Under the pieces are notes generated by a model. That model searched no databases, had not been told where the DNA came from, and worked only from the letters and a program-made list of their open reading frames with translations. The translations under genes and the position numbers were made by a program. Shown here piece by piece: positions 1-8,858 of a stretch of 64,000 bases of DNA (position 1 is its first letter; every line of letters begins with the position of its first letter). The DNA comes from CAWGLW01 sp963823525 (lineage in GTDB: Bacteria > Pseudomonadota > Gammaproteobacteria > Steroidobacterales > Steroidobacteraceae). Where the stretch lies: assembly GCA_963823525.1 (NCBI GenBank), contig CAWGLW010000006.1, forward strand, positions 1,054,001 to 1,118,000. Reading direction: 5' to 3'.

Positions 1-74
1 CCAAAAGTAGCGCCTGAGAAGCGTTTCTACGGGCTCTCGGCGGGGACCCATTCTTCAGCCACGTCGGGGAAGCG

Positions 75-99
75 GTAGAGGTCGGCGGGGCCGACCTAC
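75..99. repeat. GC-rich intergenic hairpin, possible dispersed repeat
   Basis: The arms ggtcggc (80-86) and gccgacc (90-96) pair around a 3-nt loop, and the stem extends outward with one bulge. The block 1-153 holds no gene I can support on either strand. Its hairpin followed by a short open stretch looks like the dispersed intergenic repeats of gammaproteobacteria. I see no second copy in this window, so the repeat assignment is a guess. Confidence 0.3.
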
Positions 100-153
100 G
101 GGATTGCCGGCTCCCGAGCCCAGCCCGAACTGCCTGATGTCACGAGGGAAAAT

Positions 154-227
154 TGGAGCGGGTGATGGGAATCGAACCCACGTTAGCAGCTTGGGAAGCT
201 GCAGTTCTACCATTGAACTACACCCGC
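154..227 (-). tRNA. tRNA-Gly (anticodon CCC)
   Basis: Read on the minus strand, the acceptor arms GCGGGTG (227-221) and CACCCGC (164-158) pair perfectly. The anticodon stem GCAGC/GCTGC encloses the loop TTCCCAA, which gives anticodon CCC for the glycine codon GGG. The T arm carries the usual GGTTCGATTCC. A discriminator T is followed by an encoded CCA (156-154). A promoter-like pair lies immediately upstream. Confidence 0.95.
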
Positions 228-239
228 GTTCCGGAGCTG

Positions 240-268
240 ATTCTATGCAGGATCCAGCGGGCCGGCAA
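240..268 (-). promoter_or_regulatory. Sigma-70-type promoter of tRNA-Gly
   Basis: On the minus strand TTGCCG (268-263) is followed after exactly 17 nt by TAGAAT (245-240). The tRNA 5' end lies 13 nt further on. Both hexamers match four or more consensus positions and the spacing is optimal. The rest of 228-512 shows no gene. Confidence 0.6.
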
Positions 269-512
269 ATCAACCGCACGCGCCGAACGAGAAGGACGTC
301 CGTCATCCAACGTCCAGTGGTGACCCGCGTCGCTCGGCTCACCCATGACCGAAGTCAAGCGCATTGCCCGTCTGGTCCGGCGCCGATATCCTGTGCGCGG
401 CATCCTGCCAGCAAGCCAGGGTCGTGGAAGATCCACCGGGGGCACCGAACAGCCGTGAATCAGTGTTCGTTTACGGGCGCCAGTCTACGTCGCAACAACT
501 GGAAGAAACCGG

Positions 513-1712
513 ATGGAACAAATTGAAATCGGCGGCTTCGTTTCCTTCACGCTCGCGATCATCCTGCTCTTTGTGGGCAAGATCGCGCTGACACGCTACG
601 AAGTACTACGCCGGTACAGCATTCCCGAGCCGGTCATCGGGGGATTCATCGCAGCGATCGTGGTCGGGCTGCTTTACCTGCTGTTCGACCTCCAGGTGAC
701 TTTCCAACTCCGCGTGCAGGACTACCTGCTGCTGTACTTCTTTGCCGGAATCGGACTCAAATCGGACATCAATACACTTCTGAACGGCGGTCGCCCGCTG
801 GCGATACTGATCCTGCTGGCCTCGGTCTATATCCTCTTGCAGAACGTTCTTGGAATCAGCGTAGCCACCGCCTTTGGCATGGATCCCAAGGCCGGCCTGA
901 TGGCCGGTTCCATCTCGCTGACCGGTGGAGTCGGAACGGCCGTTGCCTGGGCGCCGACATTCGTGGAAGAACTCGGAATTGCCAATGCCAAGGAGCTTGG
1001 CATTGCGGCGAACACCGTTGGTCTCATCGCCGCCTGTGTCATCGGTGGACCCATCGCGAACCACCTGATCACTCGCCACAATCTGGTGACCAGCGGCGAC
1101 GACAACCTGGACATCGGCGTGTTGAACGACGAGCAACACGCGCCGGTGGATTCGTACGGCGTGCTGTGGGCCTGGCTCTGGCTGAACGTTGCGCTGATCA
1201 TCGGCTATTTTATTGATCTGGGGCTGCAAGAGGCCGGGGTGAAGCTGCCGCAGTTCGTCTCCTGCCTGATGGCCGGCATCGTGATTGGCAACGTGGCCAA
1301 CCGATATTTCCCGAAAATCAGGTGGGAGGGCCAGGAACAGGGGCTGGCGCTGATCTCGGACATCGCCCTGGGTATGTTCCTGGTCATGGCGTTGATGGGG
1401 CTGAAGATCTGGGAGCTGCAAGGTTCGGTCGCCTTCCTGGCCGTGGTGATGGGGCTGCAGATCCTCATGTCCGTAGTGTTTACGATCTTCATTGTCTTCC
1501 GTTCGATGGGAAAGGATTACGAGGCAGCGGTGATCTCGGCTGGTTTCGGCGGCATTACACTGGGCTCTACTGCGACGGCGATCGTCAACATGACGGCGGT
1601 GGCGAAGCAGTACGGTGCGGCCAACCGGGCGTTCTTGCTCGTACCGCTCGTTTGCGGCTTCTTCATTGACATCATCAATGCATTCGCGATCAATTTCTTC
1701 GTGGGTCGCTAG
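513..1712 (+). CDS. gltS: Sodium/glutamate symporter GltS
   Basis: This 399-residue integral membrane carrier imports glutamate with sodium across the inner membrane. The sequence is a series of hydrophobic segments with the family's typical passages, including IPEPVIGGF near residue 35, GSISLTGGVGTAVAW near 130, and GFGGITLGSTATAIVNM near 345; the length equals that of typical GltS (about 400). The start is supported by GGAAG seven bases upstream. It stands alone: the tRNA lies upstream in the opposite direction and yjbQ follows after 109 bp. Family assignment is secure; glutamate as substrate is inferred from the family. Confidence 0.93.
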   Translation: MEQIEIGGFVSFTLAIILLFVGKIALTRYEVLRRYSIPEPVIGGFIAAIVVGLLYLLFDLQVTFQLRVQDYLLLYFFAGIGLKSDINTLLNGGRPLAILILLASVYILLQNVLGISVATAFGMDPKAGLMAGSISLTGGVGTAVAWAPTFVEELGIANAKELGIAANTVGLIAACVIGGPIANHLITRHNLVTSGDDNLDIGVLNDEQHAPVDSYGVLWAWLWLNVALIIGYFIDLGLQEAGVKLPQFVSCLMAGIVIGNVANRYFPKIRWEGQEQGLALISDIALGMFLVMALMGLKIWELQGSVAFLAVVMGLQILMSVVFTIFIVFRSMGKDYEAAVISAGFGGITLGSTATAIVNMTAVAKQYGAANRAFLLVPLVCGFFIDIINAFAINFFVGR

Positions 1713-1756
1713 GGCTGGTGCCAATCGGTCGGTTCGAACCAATACTCAGAGGCGTG

Positions 1757-1779
1757 GGGCACGACGTCCTGCCGTGCCC
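1757..1779 (+). terminator. Weak hairpin after gltS
   Basis: GGGCACG (1757-1763) pairs with CGTGCCC (1773-1779) around a 9-nt loop, 45 bp after the gltS stop. Only a short T-rich stretch follows, so intrinsic termination is possible but unproven. Confidence 0.35.
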
Positions 1780-1821
1780 TTGCTATCAAGATCGAGTTCG
1801 GGAAATCAGTAAAATCTGGCG

Positions 1822-2241
1822 ATGCATACCATCATCACTGTACGCACGTCAGGCGCCGGACTTCACGAGTTCACCGGCGAGGTCGAACGCTTCGTCGGCC
1901 AGAGCGGCGTAGGCGAAGGCCTGTTGACGCTGTTTGTGCAGCACACTTCCTGTTCTCTGTGCATACAGGAGAATGCCGACCCGGACGTACGGCGGGACCT
2001 GGATGAATTCTTCCGGCGGCTGGTCCCTGCATCTGACGATCCGGCCATGGCCTGGATCAGGCATGTCGCCGAAGGCCCGGACGATATGCCGGCCCACATC
2101 AAGGCGGCACTGAACGCCGTTTCCATTTCGATCCCGGTCCTTGAAGGCCGCCTGGCATTGGGCCAATGGCAGGGGACCTACCTGTTCGAACATCGTCACC
2201 GGCCACACACCCGGCGGGTCATCGCCCATCTCGGCGCTTGA
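1822..2241 (+). CDS. yjbQ: YjbQ/UPF0047 family protein
   Basis: This is a 139-residue cytosolic protein of the YjbQ (UPF0047) family, a small beta-rich fold. E. coli YjbQ has been reported to possess weak thiamine-phosphate synthase activity, but the physiological role is uncertain. Family landmarks are LTLFVQHTSCSLCIQENADPDV at residues 32-53 (seen here as adjacent blocks), the segment MPAHIKAALN near 91, and GTYLFEHR near the C terminus. Length is typical. It is separated by 109 bp from gltS and by 131 bp from the next gene and appears monocistronic. No strong Shine-Dalgarno sequence is seen before this ATG. Confidence 0.88.
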   Translation: MHTIITVRTSGAGLHEFTGEVERFVGQSGVGEGLLTLFVQHTSCSLCIQENADPDVRRDLDEFFRRLVPASDDPAMAWIRHVAEGPDDMPAHIKAALNAVSISIPVLEGRLALGQWQGTYLFEHRHRPHTRRVIAHLGA

Positions 2242-2372
2242 TCCACCGCACCGACCGGCCCGGACCGGGCGACCGGCGCCGCACGCAGCGCTCACCTTTC
2301 GGTAAATCCGGGCTGCGGTCGGATCTGAATGGGTAGATGGTTAGAGGAGCCATGCCCCGCCGGAGAGCCCGA

Positions 2373-3941
2373 ATGAAGTTGGTCCCTGGGAAGATGCTGG
2401 AGAAGCTGTACAACCGTACAAGCCTGCGGAACGCCGATGGCGCGGTTCGCTTTTCGGTCAAGAACCGTCTCAGCCCGGTGACGCTGGAGGCAATTTCGAA
2501 GGTGACTATCGACGGCCGCGAGATTCCACAGGACCGGATCATGGTCACCGGCGATAACAGCGCCCCGACGTCGCTCAACGCGTTCAACAAAGCCGAACCC
2601 GGCGCTTTTCCGCTCGGCGCTACTTTGACCTTCCGGTTGCAGATCGAGCCCCTGTCTGAAGGGCGCCATGACCTCGAATTGAAACTGCAGACCCGGCCCT
2701 TCGGCACGCTGCAGTTCAGGGTCAGCGACGCGCTCAATACCGGCAAACGCACGCCCGGCACACTGCCGCGCGATGCCGCCGACGACTACGGCGAGGAAGT
2801 CATCCGTGCACGGCAGGCGTTCATCCGCGAGCAGACGGGGGCCGACCTCGACCACATCACACGGTACTCGATCGATCCCCACGTCACGCAGGGCAACATC
2901 GAGCACTTCACGGGCGCGGCCCAGGTCCCGCTCGGCTTTGCGGGCCCGTTACTGGTCAGGGGCGAACACGCGAACGGCGAATTCTATGTGCCACTGGCCA
3001 CCAGTGAAGGCACGCTCGTGGCCTCCTACAACCGCGGGATGAAGGTGCTGCATCGCAGTGGCGGTGTGAAATGCGCAGTCATCGGCGACAACATGCAACG
3101 GGCGCCCGTCTTTATCTTTGAGGATGCCGCGCAGAGCCGCCGATTCATGGAATGGATGATAGCGAGGACCGATGAGATCAAGGCAGCGGCCGATGCGACC
3201 GACCCTTTTGTACAGCTCGAATACCTCGACTACTACCTGTCGAACAAGTTCGCCTTTGTCCGCTTCAATTTCAAGACCGGCGATGCCGCCGGCATGAACA
3301 TGGTCGGCAAGGCAACTTTCGCGGCCTGCAACTGGATTCTGCAGCACTGCGACGTCGTGGAAATTCAGCGTTTCTTCCTGGAGTCAAATCTCGCGACTGA
3401 CAAGAAGTCCTCGATGATCAACATGATGCGGACTCGAGGCAAGCGAGTCGTCGCCGAAGCCCTCGTCAAGCGCGACGTACTGCTCGAGGTCATGGATGCC
3501 GATACCGAATTGATTTACCAGCACCACAAGGTGGCCAACATCGGAGCCATGCTCTCCGGCGCCAATAATAACGGTTGCCATTCGCCGAATGCGATCACCG
3601 CGATATTCATTGCGACGGGTCAGGACGTGGCGAACGTCGCCGAATCCTCCGCGGGCCTGCTGTATGCCGAGTTGACGCCGGACAAGGATCTCTACCTGTC
3701 GATCACCCTGCCGTCACTGATTGTCGCTACCTGTGGCGGCGGTACGGGGTTACCGACGCAGCGGGAATCACTGCAGGCGCTTGGCTGTTATGGCGTTGGC
3801 AAAGTCTATAAGTTTGCCGAGATCGTGGCCGGCGCGGTGCTGGCCGGCGAAATTTCGCTGGCCGCTGCCATCTCGTCACTGGACTGGGTTTCAAGCCACG
3901 ATCAATTCGGACGAAACGACCCGGGAAGCAAGCAAGGGTGA
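2373..3941 (+). CDS. Hydroxymethylglutaryl-CoA reductase with extra N-terminal domain
   Basis: The product reduces HMG-CoA to mevalonate with NAD(P)H, or the reverse. The 522-residue protein has a catalytic HMGR core from about residue 130 onward. All four catalytic residues are visible: Glu212 in TSEGTLVAS, Lys344 in DKKSSMIN, Asp418 in GQDVANV and His509 in SSHDQFGRN. The NAD(P)-site motif GDAAGMNMV and the glycine-rich CGGGTGLPTQ are also present. Residues 1-125 form a beta-rich segment (FSVKNRL, VTIDGREIP, FRLQIEPL) that is not part of standard HMGR. I chose ATG 2373 because GGAG lies seven bases upstream; ATGs at 2337 and 2352 have poor sites. No other mevalonate-pathway gene lies nearby. 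Confidence 0.9.
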   Translation: MKLVPGKMLEKLYNRTSLRNADGAVRFSVKNRLSPVTLEAISKVTIDGREIPQDRIMVTGDNSAPTSLNAFNKAEPGAFPLGATLTFRLQIEPLSEGRHDLELKLQTRPFGTLQFRVSDALNTGKRTPGTLPRDAADDYGEEVIRARQAFIREQTGADLDHITRYSIDPHVTQGNIEHFTGAAQVPLGFAGPLLVRGEHANGEFYVPLATSEGTLVASYNRGMKVLHRSGGVKCAVIGDNMQRAPVFIFEDAAQSRRFMEWMIARTDEIKAAADATDPFVQLEYLDYYLSNKFAFVRFNFKTGDAAGMNMVGKATFAACNWILQHCDVVEIQRFFLESNLATDKKSSMINMMRTRGKRVVAEALVKRDVLLEVMDADTELIYQHHKVANIGAMLSGANNNGCHSPNAITAIFIATGQDVANVAESSAGLLYAELTPDKDLYLSITLPSLIVATCGGGTGLPTQRESLQALGCYGVGKVYKFAEIVAGAVLAGEISLAAAISSLDWVSSHDQFGRNDPGSKQG

Positions 3942-3956
3942 TCTATCCACCGTCCG

Positions 3957-4322
3957 CTAGAACTTGACCTGAAAGACCGTGCTGGTCGGCTGAGGATCCC
4001 GGAGATCGGGAAACGTCATGTAGAGGTCGCGCTCGCGCTGCGCACGCATTTCGTCGTACGCGGAATCATACCCCCAGGTGACGGGGCCCGTTTCGATGGT
4101 AGGTGTCTTCGCACGCCACTCATCGTCCTCCGGACGGGGTCGAGGCTCACGCCACGGTTCCGCCGTTACGATGATTTCCTCGATGTATTGCTGGTTAATA
4201 TCCAGATCAAGCGAAAGATCGAGTTCTTTCGCCGGATCGGCCCGCGCAACGAAGCAGCCCAGCAGCAGGCAAAGGCCAGGCAGCCAGCGATGATCGTATT
4301 TTTCGGCGGCCATTTGGGTCAT
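3957..4322 (-). CDS. Small exported protein, unknown function, TonB-box-like motif
   Basis: This 121-residue protein has a predicted signal peptide (hydrophobic WLPGLCLLLGCFVARA, cleavage near residue 29). The mature part is short and acidic, with EEIIVTAEPW about 20 residues after the cleavage site. That motif resembles the TonB box (EEIVVTG type) of TonB-dependent receptors, but no plug or barrel follows. The rest is rich in Arg, Pro, Asp and Glu. It lies 8 bp downstream of the solute-binding protein gene on the same strand and is probably cotranscribed with it. Function is unknown. Confidence 0.6.
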   Translation of the reverse strand: MTQMAAEKYDHRWLPGLCLLLGCFVARADPAKELDLSLDLDINQQYIEEIIVTAEPWREPRPRPEDDEWRAKTPTIETGPVTWGYDSAYDEMRAQRERDLYMTFPDLRDPQPTSTVFQVKF

Positions 4323-4330
4323 TTCGGAAT

Positions 4331-5116
4331 TTACTTCCGTTCTTCCTTGCTCCAGTCGAGGCTGTCAAACCAGTAACGGCGGGTGGACGTCAGCCACTTG
4401 TCAGTCTGACGAGCCGCGACCCATGCATTAAGGAAATTCAGCCACTCCTGGTCGCCCTTTCGCACGCCAAATGCGATCGGATAGGCCAGCAATGGTTTCT
4501 TAATCGGAAGATCGACCTTGTCTTTGTGCTGAAGTGCGAAGAAATTAACCTCGGCCATGCTGCCGACGTAGGCATGTGCGCGGCCGTCGAGCAGCGCCTT
4601 CTCTGCCTCTCGGTTGGTCGCGACGGTCATGATCTCAGCCTTGCTGAAAAGCGACTTCGCCAGGTCAAAACCAATCGTATCGTTCACGGTTGCCAGCACG
4701 ATTCCGGGCTCGTTCAGTTCCTGAAGCCCCTTGATGTCTTTTGTCTTCCGGGTATTCGTGACCAGCGATACGCCGGATTCCGTATACGGCGCCGAGAAAT
4801 TGATCCTCAGGGCGCGGGCCGGCGTAATGGCCATGCCGCCGGCGATCAGATCGATTTCACCTTTCTCCAGCGCGGGGATGATGTCCTCCCAGTCGTAGAC
4901 CTTCAGTTCTGGCTTGACGCTCATATCGGCAGCGATCTTGTTCGCCACATCGACCTCGAAACCGTACAACTTTCCGGATTCGCTGCTCATTGTCCAGGGC
5001 ACGAAAAGCGCAACACCCACCCTTATGGTGCCCCTTTCAGCGATGTTCGCGAGCATGTCGGCACGTACGCTGCTCGCCAGGAACAACAGGACAACCAGTA
5101 CGTTTCGAAGCCACAT
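4331..5116 (-). CDS. Extracellular solute-binding protein (SBP family 3 type)
   Basis: This 261-residue periplasmic binding protein follows the amino-acid-type (family 3) fold. It has a signal peptide (VLVVLLFLASSVRA), then RGTIRVGVALFVPWTM, GFEVDVANKIA, DLIAGGMAITPAR and a second lobe with FDLAKSLFS and YVGSMAEVNF. The ligand is probably a polar amino acid or small acid. The start at 5116 is chosen because GGAG lies eight bases upstream and the signal peptide begins there, although the frame stays open much further. No permease or ATPase gene is adjacent, so it is an orphan binding protein or serves a remote transporter or sensor. The 288-bp gap to the divergent SulP gene presumably holds both promoters. 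Confidence 0.85.
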   Translation of the reverse strand: MWLRNVLVVLLFLASSVRADMLANIAERGTIRVGVALFVPWTMSSESGKLYGFEVDVANKIAADMSVKPELKVYDWEDIIPALEKGEIDLIAGGMAITPARALRINFSAPYTESGVSLVTNTRKTKDIKGLQELNEPGIVLATVNDTIGFDLAKSLFSKAEIMTVATNREAEKALLDGRAHAYVGSMAEVNFFALQHKDKVDLPIKKPLLAYPIAFGVRKGDQEWLNFLNAWVAARQTDKWLTSTRRYWFDSLDWSKEERK

Positions 5117-5404
5117 AGATTGCACTCCATCAGGAAGAACCCGGCGGGATACTTGAGATCTCGACCGTCGCCCCGCTGCGGGCAACCGGCAAAGCCGGGG
5201 CACCCGCGGTGAAAAAGAACCCTGCCCAGGAAGGGCTCGCCCTGCACTCAAGAAGGCTGATTCTATCCTGTAAGCATACCGCGAGTCAGCGTTTGCAGAC
5301 GACGGAGCAAGCGCCTCCAACTTGTTGGACAGGCCCCTGCGATGCACGCGTAGAATCGGCGGCGCGCCGGTCAACTGTACCGGGCGCCTGGAGTATGGAA
5401 GGAC

Positions 5405-7018
5405 ATGTCCGGTCAATCGGCCTCGATACGCGGAGATATCTACGGCGGAGTCACCGCCGCGATTGTGGCGCTGCCGCTCGCACTGGCTTTTGGCGTGGCC
5501 TCGGGGCTCGGCGCGATCGCCGGCGTCTACAGCGCCATCGCGGTCGGATTCTTTGCCGCCGTATTCGGCGGCACGCCGGCGCAAGTATCGGGACCGACCG
5601 GACCGATGACCGTCGTGATGGCCGCAATCGTCGCTCAGTTTGCCGACCGGCTGGACACCGCGCTGGCGATCGTCTTTCTCGGCGGCGCCATACAGATGGT
5701 GTTCGGGCTGCTGCGCATCGGTCGGTTCATCGCGTATACGCCCTACTCGGTCATCTCGGGTTTCATGTCGGGTATCGGCCTGATCATCATCATCACGCAG
5801 TTGCTGCCACTGCTGGGGCTGCCGGCCGCGTCGGGAGGCCCGCTCGGCACCATCACCGCACTGCCCGCAGAATTTCATCAGGCGGATATCAAGGCGCTCC
5901 TGATCGGCCTCGCATCACTCGCCGTCATGATTGCCTGGCCGGCCAGACTGCGGGCCGTATTCCCGCCGCCGCTGGCGGCGCTGCTGATCGGGACCGTGCT
6001 GAGCCTGAGCGTCCTGCACGGCGTTCCGGTCATCGGCGAGGTACCCTCGGGCCTTCCCGAGTTGCGCCTGCCCTGGATCGGCATGGACCAGCTGCCCGGC
6101 ATCGTTCAGCCTGCCTTCGTTCTTGCCCTGCTCGGTTCGATCGACAGTCTGCTCACCTCCCTGGTCGCCGACTCGATCAGCCGCACGCACCACAACTCAG
6201 ACCGGGAACTTTTCGGCCAGGGACTTGGCAACATGGCCGCCGGCCTGCTCGGGGCCCTGCCCGGCGCCGGCGCCACCATGCGCACGGTCGTGAACCTCCG
6301 GGCAGGCGGGCGGACACGCCTGTCCGGCGTGATTCACTCACTGATCCTGCTGACGCTGGTGCTCGGATTCGGCCCCCTGGTCGCGCAGATTCCGCAGGCG
6401 GCCCTGGCCGGAATACTGATCAAGGTGGGCTGGGACATCATCGACTGGGGCTATCTGAAGCACATCCGCACGGCGCCACGCGACAAGGTCATTGTCATGC
6501 TGGTAACGCTCGCGCTGACCGTGTTTGTTGACCTCATCACCGCGGTCGCTGTCGGTTTGATCCTGGCAGGCTTTGTCACTGCACGGTGGATGGAAGCCGG
6601 GGAGCTCAAGGGCATCACGACGCTGGCCCTGTCGGATCACGAGTCACTCAGCGCCGTCGAGCAGCAGGCTCTCGAGGCGCTGGGTAACGACGTGGTTCTG
6701 GTCACACTGCGCGGCCGCTTTTCGTATGCGTCAGCCCGCGAACTGACCCGGCGCGTCGGCACAATGGCGGCCGGTTACAGGGTGATCATCCTGGACCTGA
6801 GTGAAGCGGCCGACGTCGACACCACCGCCGCAATGGCGATCAGCGAACTGATCCGATCAACACAGTCGCAGGGCATTCATTGTTTGGTCGCCGGATTGTC
6901 CGGTTCGGCAGAACAGACGCTGGAATCGCTCGGCGTACTCAAGTCGATACCGCCTGCAAACCGGATTGAGACGCCCATGGACGCGATTGCGCGAGCCAGG
7001 GCGCTGACTACGGAATGA
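5405..7018 (+). CDS. SulP family inorganic anion transporter
   Basis: A 537-residue inner-membrane carrier of the SulP (SLC26) family, which moves sulfate, bicarbonate, chloride or carboxylates. The N-terminal three quarters is a hydrophobic transport domain, starting with DIYGGVTAAIVALPLALAFG and containing QVSGPTGPMTVV, typical of the family. A cytosolic STAS domain follows from about residue 425 (VVLVTLRGRFSYASA, VIILDLSEAADVDTTAA). Length is typical of bacterial SulP. The last 11 bp overlap the 3' end of the convergent metallopeptidase gene. The substrate cannot be read from the sequence. Confidence 0.9.
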   Translation: MSGQSASIRGDIYGGVTAAIVALPLALAFGVASGLGAIAGVYSAIAVGFFAAVFGGTPAQVSGPTGPMTVVMAAIVAQFADRLDTALAIVFLGGAIQMVFGLLRIGRFIAYTPYSVISGFMSGIGLIIIITQLLPLLGLPAASGGPLGTITALPAEFHQADIKALLIGLASLAVMIAWPARLRAVFPPPLAALLIGTVLSLSVLHGVPVIGEVPSGLPELRLPWIGMDQLPGIVQPAFVLALLGSIDSLLTSLVADSISRTHHNSDRELFGQGLGNMAAGLLGALPGAGATMRTVVNLRAGGRTRLSGVIHSLILLTLVLGFGPLVAQIPQAALAGILIKVGWDIIDWGYLKHIRTAPRDKVIVMLVTLALTVFVDLITAVAVGLILAGFVTARWMEAGELKGITTLALSDHESLSAVEQQALEALGNDVVLVTLRGRFSYASARELTRRVGTMAAGYRVIILDLSEAADVDTTAAMAISELIRSTQSQGIHCLVAGLSGSAEQTLESLGVLKSIPPANRIETPMDAIARARALTTE

Positions 7019-8597
7019 TCCCGGCCGTCGCTGCGGGCGCTGTCGCGACAATCGGGTCGATATATCGCCGCACCATCAGGTCAAGGTCTGCCTGCGCGAC
7101 CGGAAAAGTCTTCTGGAAATAGGCCCTGGCCTCAGAACTGATGTTCCGGTAGTCAAATCCCGGCCAGACTTCGCGCAGCGACGTCACAAGCCGCTGCTGC
7201 GCGAGCTTCGCCGCCGGTTCGTCCATCGGCGCTGTCGCGGTCTCCTGCAATATCATCAGGAGATATGCCAGAACGTTGTCGCCGTACCACTCGTAGGGCG
7301 AGGTCAGTGAATAGTCGCCAACGATGCCTCGACTGACGAAGCGCTCATCTTCGAGATAGTTCTCCGTTTCGCCGAGCACCTCGTAGATTTCGTTGAGCCA
7401 CTCGGCCCAGTCCAGCGGCATTTTCCCCTGGTACAGGAACTCGGGCTCCGAAATGCCGGCATAAAGAAACTGCGGGCGCACCGGCAGTTCGTCCCTCAAC
7501 TCGCCATCAAAGTACCCGTCCGTGGTCCAGCCAAACGGCCGCACCGTCGCAACAAATACCGGAACCGGGAAGTCATTGCGCGCGTTCTCAAGCTCTGGAT
7601 GCTCACTGTCCCAGTCCAATGACATGTGATAAGAGTGACCCATCTCGTGCGCAAGCAGTCCCAGCAGGGCGAGCGGATCTTCGACATCACGGCCCCTGTC
7701 ATAGACCGCCAGTGACTGCGACTGTGGAAAAACCTGGGCGCTGGTGTCGTCGTTAGCTTCCTCGGCGACGGTCTCGTTGAGTAGCGCGGTGCGCTCGACA
7801 GCGATGGTACGCAAGGTCGGCAACACTGGCCTTTCGGCGAAGTAGTTCCGATACAGTCTGCGAACCGTGTCGTCGACAGCGCGCGCCAGCGGCAAATCAA
7901 ATTCGGCGTCCCGTTCGACCAGCGCAATCTTGTGATCGCGAAACAAACCCAGCTGGATGGCCGCCATCTCCGGGTTCCTTCCCCGCGCCGCCCAGTCAAT
8001 GTGATCGGGCAAGCCGTTCTCATTTTCGTCGACGAAGTCTTTATCGGGAGTACCGTCGCCATCGACGTCGGATCCGCCCTGCGTCTTGTCGTACGGGTGG
8101 CTGTCGTAGGTGTTCCGGACACCATCGCCATCGACGTCAACATCGCCTTCGCTGAACTTGCCAAAGTAGTCACTGACGCGATAGTCGGCCAGCCCATCCC
8201 CGTCCGTGTCCCTGACCGCCAGCGCCTTGAGTCTGTTCTCGGTACCGTAAAAGTCATCCAGGTAGGCCCGCGACTCCTCGTTCATTTTCTTACGCTGCTC
8301 GAGGAATCGCGCGACCTCTGCTTCGTCGGGAAGCGCGACAGCCAGCGCGGCCATCTGCTCAGGCGTACGGGCTCCATAGTAAACGTAGCCCAGCGAAGCG
8401 ATCTGGTCGGATCGCAGTTCGGGCCGGTCATTTCGTACCTCACGAAGCGTGCGAATCCTTTCAGCGATCCGTTCGCGCCAGTTGGGGTCCGCCCCGGCAT
8501 CCATCGGCACGACAAGGCTTAACAGAAACACCCACGAGGCGATCACTGCGGTCGCGATCCGGGCGCCCGATTTCAGTCGATTTTTGACTGTTTGCAT
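7008..8597 (-). CDS. Secreted HExxH metallopeptidase with thrombospondin-type-3-like calcium repeats
   Basis: This 529-residue exported protein begins with a signal peptide (IATAVIASWVFLLSLVVPMDAGA). Residues about 120-190 contain repeated acidic loops such as DTDGDGLADY, DVDGDGVRN and DVDGDGTPDKD. These are the calcium-binding DxDGDG pattern of thrombospondin type 3 repeats. At about residue 317 is HEMGHSYH, the zinc-peptidase motif HExxH in a helix. A later Glu-rich segment (EWLNEIYEVLGE) could supply the third ligand; that is inference. The start is placed at 8597 because the signal peptide begins there. It converges with sulP and is divergent from the DUF3313 gene. Its protein substrate is unknown. 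Confidence 0.8.
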   Translation of the reverse strand: MQTVKNRLKSGARIATAVIASWVFLLSLVVPMDAGADPNWRERIAERIRTLREVRNDRPELRSDQIASLGYVYYGARTPEQMAALAVALPDEAEVARFLEQRKKMNEESRAYLDDFYGTENRLKALAVRDTDGDGLADYRVSDYFGKFSEGDVDVDGDGVRNTYDSHPYDKTQGGSDVDGDGTPDKDFVDENENGLPDHIDWAARGRNPEMAAIQLGLFRDHKIALVERDAEFDLPLARAVDDTVRRLYRNYFAERPVLPTLRTIAVERTALLNETVAEEANDDTSAQVFPQSQSLAVYDRGRDVEDPLALLGLLAHEMGHSYHMSLDWDSEHPELENARNDFPVPVFVATVRPFGWTTDGYFDGELRDELPVRPQFLYAGISEPEFLYQGKMPLDWAEWLNEIYEVLGETENYLEDERFVSRGIVGDYSLTSPYEWYGDNVLAYLLMILQETATAPMDEPAAKLAQQRLVTSLREVWPGFDYRNISSEARAYFQKTFPVAQADLDLMVRRYIDPIVATAPAATAGIIP

Positions 8598-8858
8598 GAC
8601 TCCGATGGTAGCACCACGCGGTCCGGCGAAATCCGCCGCTACAGAAGAACGCATCAACTGCAGTTCGCGCGCGGAAGGCGCGCCAGGAAACTGCCTGTAC
8701 CCGGGCCGATGAGGCATAATCGTCGCGGAGATTCCGGCCAGGACTGCTTTCGGGAAGCGGCAAAGGCGGCGCGACATGGAGTGCCAATTCGCTTCCATCG
8801 TCGAGATTTCCGGGACACGGCCTACCGGCCCGCAGCCACCAAAGGAGTTCAATACACA

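Noticed and set aside
606..1742. Long open frame on the minus strand opposite gltS
   Set aside because: Low-complexity His/Arg/Gln-rich translation typical of the complement of a GC-rich membrane-protein gene; gltS is clearly the real gene.
5117..5878. N-terminal extension of the solute-binding protein frame into the SulP gene
   Set aside because: Conservation and the signal peptide begin at 5116, with a Shine-Dalgarno site; the extension is antisense to SulP.
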